From assembly GCA_916613615.1 (NCBI GenBank), contig OU744728.1:28165450-28229449 (forward strand): a stretch of DNA of 64,000 nt, given 5' to 3'. Shown here piece after piece: positions 59,201-64,000 of this stretch; position 1 is the stretch's first letter; the number at the start of each line of letters is the position of its first letter. The notes under the pieces were generated by a model. It was not told the DNA's origin. It saw only the letters and a list, made by a program, of their open reading frames with translations, and did no database searches. The stretch comes from Steromphala cineraria. Its lineage: Eukaryota; Mollusca; Gastropoda; Trochida; Trochidae. A program made the translations under genes and the position numbers.

Positions 59201-60547
59201 CCAATTAATCTACCTATTAGTTACAATACCTAATAGACACTATCGAATCGAATATATCTTCCTATCAGCTTATGGCCGTATTTTCGCTCTTATGTACTGA
59301 TTGACCTTTAACTTGTTATTTTCAGTAACAGTTAGTGGTTCCCGATGTAATAACATCGATTTCAAAATTTGACATATGTGATCCTATCAACATACTCTGT
59401 GTCTCTTTAACAACTACAATGAAGAAGTTGACAATCCATAAACTTTTTGTCTTCTTGATCATATAATATATTCTGTTTATAACTGAAGTTGGTACATTAA
59501 AGAAAATACTCAAGATCAAGCATAGACGGCCTAGTTGGCAGCAGAAAAGGCAATGCCATAGACAAGCTATACTGTCAAAGCATTGTTTATGACATAACTT
59601 CACAATGACAAAGTAATATTTTGCCTTAGGGCGTTATGAAAAAAATGAAACACAGTACGACTGCCCTTGTAGGTGATAATTTCTTCGTGCTAGGATGAAA
59701 GATGCTGGGAAGGAGTTTCTCCTTGGAGAGTTTTTCAATACGGAGTTACTTCCCTTTGATTAGTCTTTAACAGAAAGTTGCACCTTTGATTAGATTTTTT
59801 GTTTTTGACCAGTTAGAAGAATGGAATATTAATATTTCAATTTTACTTATTAATTATCAATTATGAGATAGTCTAAATTGATTATTGCAATAAAAAAATA
59901 AACATAGAGGACTTACAGTTTATGTCACAAACTTTCAAAAATGGCTTTCATTACCAAACTGAACACATTTGAGCAGTGACCTTTGAAGCACTATACAATA
60001 TTGTAATCAGACTTTCATATATTCCAAGGAAAATAGTGAAATATGATTGTGGTTATGTGAACTTTAACATCATGTACTTATAATGATATAAAATCAAAAT
60101 AGTCAGTTAGGACTTTCCCTTTAAGTTTGGACTGCGATTCAATCTCACGAAATAACACTCAGGACAGATTAATTTTACATTAAAGTGTTTAAGGGTTATC
60201 ACGTATAGACATATCAGTCATTTTTCCAGATCTAATGTTTCTATCACACACATGTATTTTGAGGAAGAGGAATATATGGATGACAACTTCTTAATTCAAG
60301 TTGTCATACATAAATTCCTCTTTCTCATTGTCATTCCAACTTCTGAAATGCCTCTCAAAGAGTATGCTTATACATACTTATGTCACGCAAGCTTATTTGG
60401 TGAGGGATTCTAAAGGTTCTATTGTCAACCATAGGCAGAAGATCAGCTTGACTGTCATCTAACCTACACTACAGAAGCAGTGGAAACAGTTGTCATGGAA
60501 ACCATGCATTTGAATAAGCATGTACAGGAAGAGATCACAGGGCCAAG
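53216..60547 (+). CDS. MTO1: MTO1, mitochondrial tRNA wobble-uridine modification protein (first seven coding exons, continues beyond the window)
   Basis: Exons are 53216-53414, 54380-54475, 55195-55250, 56017-56179, 56958-57134, 58951-59063 and 60435-60547. Phases are consistent and about 305 residues are encoded. MTO1 is the eukaryotic MnmG/GidA homolog. With GTPBP3 (MnmE) it places the taurinomethyl group on the wobble uridine of mitochondrial tRNAs, in the matrix. An arginine-rich presequence ([20 protein letters not shown]) is followed by the FAD-binding [12 protein letters not shown]. Family signatures come next: [45 protein letters not shown] and GRLKTGTPPR. Exon 7 ends in ITGPR; the next expected stretch is not found before 64000, so intron 7 is longer than 3.4 kb. 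Introns hold several repeats; the frame is open throughout. Confidence 0.96.
57581..58875. mobile_element. intronic repeat element with GCAGCCCCG ends and internal 430-bp units
   Basis: Starts with a hairpin GCAGCCCCGTC...GACGGGGCTGC and ends near CCGGGGCTGCTCTGC, giving inverted ends. Inside, AACTTGAAAAGTTTTTGTGC and CTAACTTGGTATATATCATC recur about 433 bases apart. About eight clusters of CAAAGGTCAAGGTCA are present. It lies in MTO1 intron 5. No transposase is present. Confidence 0.7.
57630..57679. repeat. (CCG)n microsatellite
   Basis: About 16 CGC-type triplets with two interruptions, inside the repeat element in MTO1 intron 5. A strong GC spike in AT-rich surroundings. Confidence 0.93.
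59145..59410. mobile_element. truncated copy of the MITE at 4377-4874
   Basis: The right end CACAGAGTATG-type TIR and 250 adjoining bases match. The left end is missing, and the 85-base internal segment present in the other copy is absent. It lies in MTO1 intron 6. Confidence 0.75.
59935..60067. mobile_element. partial copy of the MITE inserted in the LINE at 1070-1719
   Basis: Inverted match to 1070-1200, including GGTAATGAAAGCC-type sequence, and the terminal TTAAAGTTCACAT at 60055-60067. It lies in MTO1 intron 6. Confidence 0.7.
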
Positions 60548-60625
60548 GTAGGTGACGTTAAAGTTAAGTGTTCGTATTTGCTCTGCGTGTTATTTGATAT
60601 CTGTTGCATAGGTGTATTCATGTTA

Positions 60626-60841
60626 CCGGGGACGTAGCTCAATGGTAGAGTGTCCGCTCGTCACCCGGAAGACCAGGGTTCGATTCCCGGTCGTGTCATA
60701 CCAAAAGACAATAAAAGATGGGAGTTGTTACTGCCATGCTTGACACTCAGCATTATATGGACAGAACAACACATTAACTAGCGCTGCGCTGTGGCTGCCG
60801 GGTGCCACCGGCACAATAAAGCGTTATTATCATTATTATTA
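60626..60841 (+). mobile_element. tRNA-derived SINE
   Basis: The head at 60628-60702 has A box TAGCTCAATGGTAGAGTG and B box GGTTCGATTCCC, and its 3' half resembles tRNA-Asp around CGTCACCCGG. The acceptor ends pair poorly, so it is not a working tRNA. A body with TGCTTGACACTCAGCATTA follows and the tail is ATTATCATTATTATT. ATGTTA at 60620-60625 and 60842-60847 fits a target-site duplication. It lies in MTO1 intron 7. Confidence 0.83.
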
Positions 60842-61064
60842 ATGTTATTTCTATATCAGTTTTCATATGTGTGCGTGTGAGAACTGAGTCAATGACGTTA
60901 TGAGGATTATATTTACCTGATATCGAAAATCATGAAATCCAGGGGAATCCACAAACCCTGTGACTCAAAATTTACGCATTCTACGTTCATTGAATCAACT
61001 TCTACTATTTTATGGTTAAAGGTTTTATATGCACTACATACCCATCCTCATTTAAATTATCTTA

Positions 61065-63039
61065 ACCTACCTCATGTAAGAATCTGGATCTCTGATTATA
61101 CCCCCGCCTTACAGCGTAAGCGGGTGTATATAGCGTTCATTCTTTCCGTCCGTCCGTCTGTCCGTCTGTCCGTCTGTCCGTCCGTCCCAAAACTTTGTGC
61201 GGAGCAGATCTCCAAAACTATGCATGCTAGCCTCATCAAACTTCATACACATGTCAACCATGATCCCTAGTTGTGCCTTTTGAGGGTTAGAACTATTTCT
61301 GAATTTTCATTTTTGCAGTTTCCATGGAAACGTGACTAAAAAGTGACTCTTTGAGGAAGTCATTTTGTGCGGAGCATATCTCCCAAACTATTCATGCTAG
61401 CTTCATCAAACTTCATACAGATGTCAACCATGATCCCTAGTTGTGCCTTTTGAGGGTTAGAACTATTTCTGAATTTTCATTTTGGCGGTTTCCATGGAAA
61501 GTGACCAAAAAGTGACTCTTTGAGGAAGTTGTTTTGTGCGGAGCATATCTCCAAAACTATGCATGCTTGCTTCATCAAACTTCATACAGATGTCAACCAT
61601 GATCCCTAGTTGTGCCTTTTGAGGGTAAGAACTATTTCTGAATTTTCATTAATGCGGTTTCCATGGAAACGTGACTAAAAAGTGACTCTTTGAGGAAGTC
61701 TTTTTGTGCGGAGCAGATATCCAAAACTATGCATGCTAAGCTTCACCAAACTTCATACACATGTCAACCATGATCCCTAGTTGTGCCTTTTGAGGGTTAG
61801 ACCATCACATACTTTTAAATTTTGGCGGTTTCCATGGAAACATGACTAAAACAGTGACTCTATGACAAAGTTCTTTGTCCGGAGCATATCTCCCAAACTA
61901 TTCATGCTAGCTTCACCAGACTTCATACACTTATCAGTCATGATCCCTAGTTGTGCCTTTTAAGGGTTAGACCAACAATTTATTTTTATTTTTTGCGGTT
62001 TCCATGGAAACATGACTTAAACAGCGACTCTTCGACCAAGTCTTTTGTCCGGAGCATATCTCCCAAACTATTCATGCTAGCTTCATCAAACTTCATACAC
62101 TTATCAACCATGATCCCTAGATGTGCCATTTGAGGATTAGACCATCACATTTTTTTAATTTTTGGAAACATGACTAAAACAGTGATTCTATGATAAATTA
62201 CTTTGTCCTGAACATATTTCATGAAATATACATCTCAGCTTCACCAAATTTGCTACATATGTCAATTGTGATTGCTGGATATGCCTTGTGAGAGTTAAAT
62301 GATATATATGGATTTTCTTCTCTGTGGTTTCTTTGGGAAACATAACTTACAAAGTGACTCAACAAAAATAATTTTGTCCTCAGTGCATCTCGTAGAATAT
62401 TCATGATAACTACCTCAAATTTGAAACAAAGATCAACCATTATCTCTAGATGTACCCTTTTAATTGTAAAACCTATTAATGAATTCGGTATTTGGGTTTC
62501 AGTTGAAAGAAGACTCACACAATGACTTACTGTATACTCAACTATCATACTTTAACCAATATTAATCAGTTTTACTATTTGAAATTCTTTGAACAAAGTG
62601 GGGAGCGGGGGTATGTGAGCTTTGCTCGCTTCTTCACTTGTTGGTCCATGTGACCCTGGATAAATACTGATATCACCCTCTTGAGATGGGAGGATAAATT
62701 ATTTTTACCCCGGCACATAAAAAGCCTGAAAAAAGTGTGTAGATTGAGCGTCTTGAAATGTACAATGTATGTTATCTCGAACACATGATCAAGCTGGTTT
62801 CTTTTGATCAACCTATATGTAGCTTTTAAAAAACTATAGTCAAAGGGTTAATGCAGTTAACATTTTTCTTTATCTTCATTTTATATGCGTTTTGTTTAAA
62901 CATTCGGTGAGATAAATTCGTTATACCATTCAGAGGCCGGGTATTTGGGGAGATATCAGCCTCGAGCTTGGTGTTATGTGCATAACACCAAGATCGAGGC
63001 TGATATCTCCCCATGTACCCTGCCTCTGAATGGTATAAC
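61065..63039. repeat. 420-bp hairpin repeat split by a later element
   Basis: The left fragment 61065-61097 (ACCTCATGTAAGAATCTGGA) and the right fragment 62640-63039 together match 36021-36442. The terminal palindrome is at 62920-63039 (GTTATACCATTCAG and GATATCAGCCTCGA arms). The break corresponds to position 36050 of the intact copy. Confidence 0.8.
61098..62639. mobile_element. repeat element with eight 170-bp internal units, inserted in the hairpin repeat
   Basis: Begins ATACCCCCGCCTTACAGCGT and ends near GCGGGGGTATGTGAGC, giving short inverted ends. After a TCCG/TCTG-rich run come eight units starting TTTGTGCGGAGCATATCTCC at 61194, 61364, 61534, 61704, 61876, 62046, 62208 and 62370; the last two are decayed. 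No transposase. Confidence 0.82.
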
Positions 63040-64000
63040 TTATATTATATATATGACTGGGTAAAAGCAAGGAATCGCCAGTCAACAATGAAGCATGTGC
63101 AGTAAAGGGGTCAGCTAATACATGAGATACTATTGTTTTACGATAATTGGGATGGTTGATAAAGGGAGGGGGGTGGCTTAAGACTCAGTCATATACGGTA
63201 TGTAATATGAAATACCGACCTAAACATGATTTTCTAGTTTCATTTTGACTTTGTATTACACAGTCTGCAAACATGAACGGTCCTGGGTTTGAATTCAAAT
63301 GCTTTAAATGAGGATATCTGAATGCAATTCCAACAGCAGTTCTCACTTTTTACAACAATTGAGTTACTTGAAGACGTTTTTATGATGTCATAAGAAGATG
63401 TCAATGAAAACGAGAAAGACCTTGATGTTTATGCATCTTTCTATACAAATGATGACAAGTTACCTAAGTAACATTTTAGTATTTGATGTCTTAGTTATGA
63501 GTAAAACAATCATTTGTCTGAATATGGAAAAAGTTTTGTAACATTTTAGTACCGGTATTTGATGTCTGAGTAACGAGTAAAACAAACGTGTCTGAAAATT
63601 CAAAAGTTTGCATTATATATGCAAATGAATGACCAAAACATATACATCCAAATACACATGCATCCAAACTTCACAACGATTTATTGTGTCAACTCTTGTT
63701 ATCCACTTTGTGGATAAGTTATGAGTGAAACATAAACGTGACCGAAATGATAAAATTTGCATAATTCATGCAAATGATAGGGTAAGCACATCTTGACTTT
63801 AAAGCAGCATCTATGTGTCAAGTTTTGTTATGTTCTTATGATTAATGTTCCAGTTATGAAATCATAAATAATGATTAATCTTTAAATATACCAAAAAAAT
63901 TTTGAAATTTTTAATAATTTTTGTAAATGAGGGACCCAAACATACAAAAAGCACATCCTCATTTAATTTCATTCCAACAATAAGTTTCAGAGTTATGAGT
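63040..64000. other. MTO1 intron 7 continuing to the window edge
   Basis: AT-rich intron sequence. Two or three loose copies of a 140-base segment (TTTGATGTCTTAGTTATGAG, AACAAACGTGTCTGAAAA) lie at 63475-63780. No exon similarity to MTO1 was found. Confidence 0.45.

Noticed and set aside
60628..60702. Candidate tRNA-Asp gene
   Set aside because: The acceptor stem does not pair and a SINE body, tail and flanking duplication follow.

Overview
The window is metazoan nuclear DNA: AT-rich, with intron-split genes with canonical GT-AG splice sites and a very dense load of small DNA transposons (MITEs), non-LTR retrotransposon fragments, a tRNA-derived SINE and minisatellites. The repeat style (many short TTAA- or TA-bounded MITEs, CCG- and TCCG-rich repeats, LINE tails of short tandem motifs) points to a mollusc, most likely a bivalve. 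That is an inference; no rRNA or mitochondrial marker is present to prove it.

Layout. 0-3 kb: a decayed LINE whose 5' part is inverted, interrupted by a MITE. 4.9-23.6 kb: a cluster of three two-exon genes, all on the minus strand (4886-8597, 13346-15842, 17635-23647). Each encodes a small secreted cysteine-rich protein with a PAN/apple-type six-cysteine domain in exon 2; two decayed copies of that exon lie between them. The intron of the first gene holds a 1.7 kb minisatellite. 24-28.5 kb: repeats only. 28.7-33.0 kb (+) and 37.6-48.5 kb (-): two convergent four-exon paralogs encoding secreted DsbA-like thioredoxin-fold proteins with identical intron phases. The plus-strand copy carries a 101-codon in-frame excess made of 12 N-glycosylation sequons followed by a poly-aspartate run. 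Intron 1 of the minus-strand copy holds a Tc1-family transposon with intact ends but a frameshifted transposase. 49-50.8 kb: a LINE fragment. 53.2 kb to beyond the right edge (+): the first seven coding exons of MTO1, the mitochondrial tRNA-modification protein, with repeat-filled introns.

How the genes relate. MTO1 is a conserved housekeeping gene. The PAN cluster and the thioredoxin-fold pair are both local gene duplications whose products are predicted to be secreted. No pathway link between them can be read from the sequence. The most unusual items are the sequon/poly-Asp insertion, the PAN exon cluster with its relics, the repeated decoy splice donors behind exon 1 of the plus-strand thioredoxin-like gene, and the number of unrelated MITE families that share TTAAAG ends.
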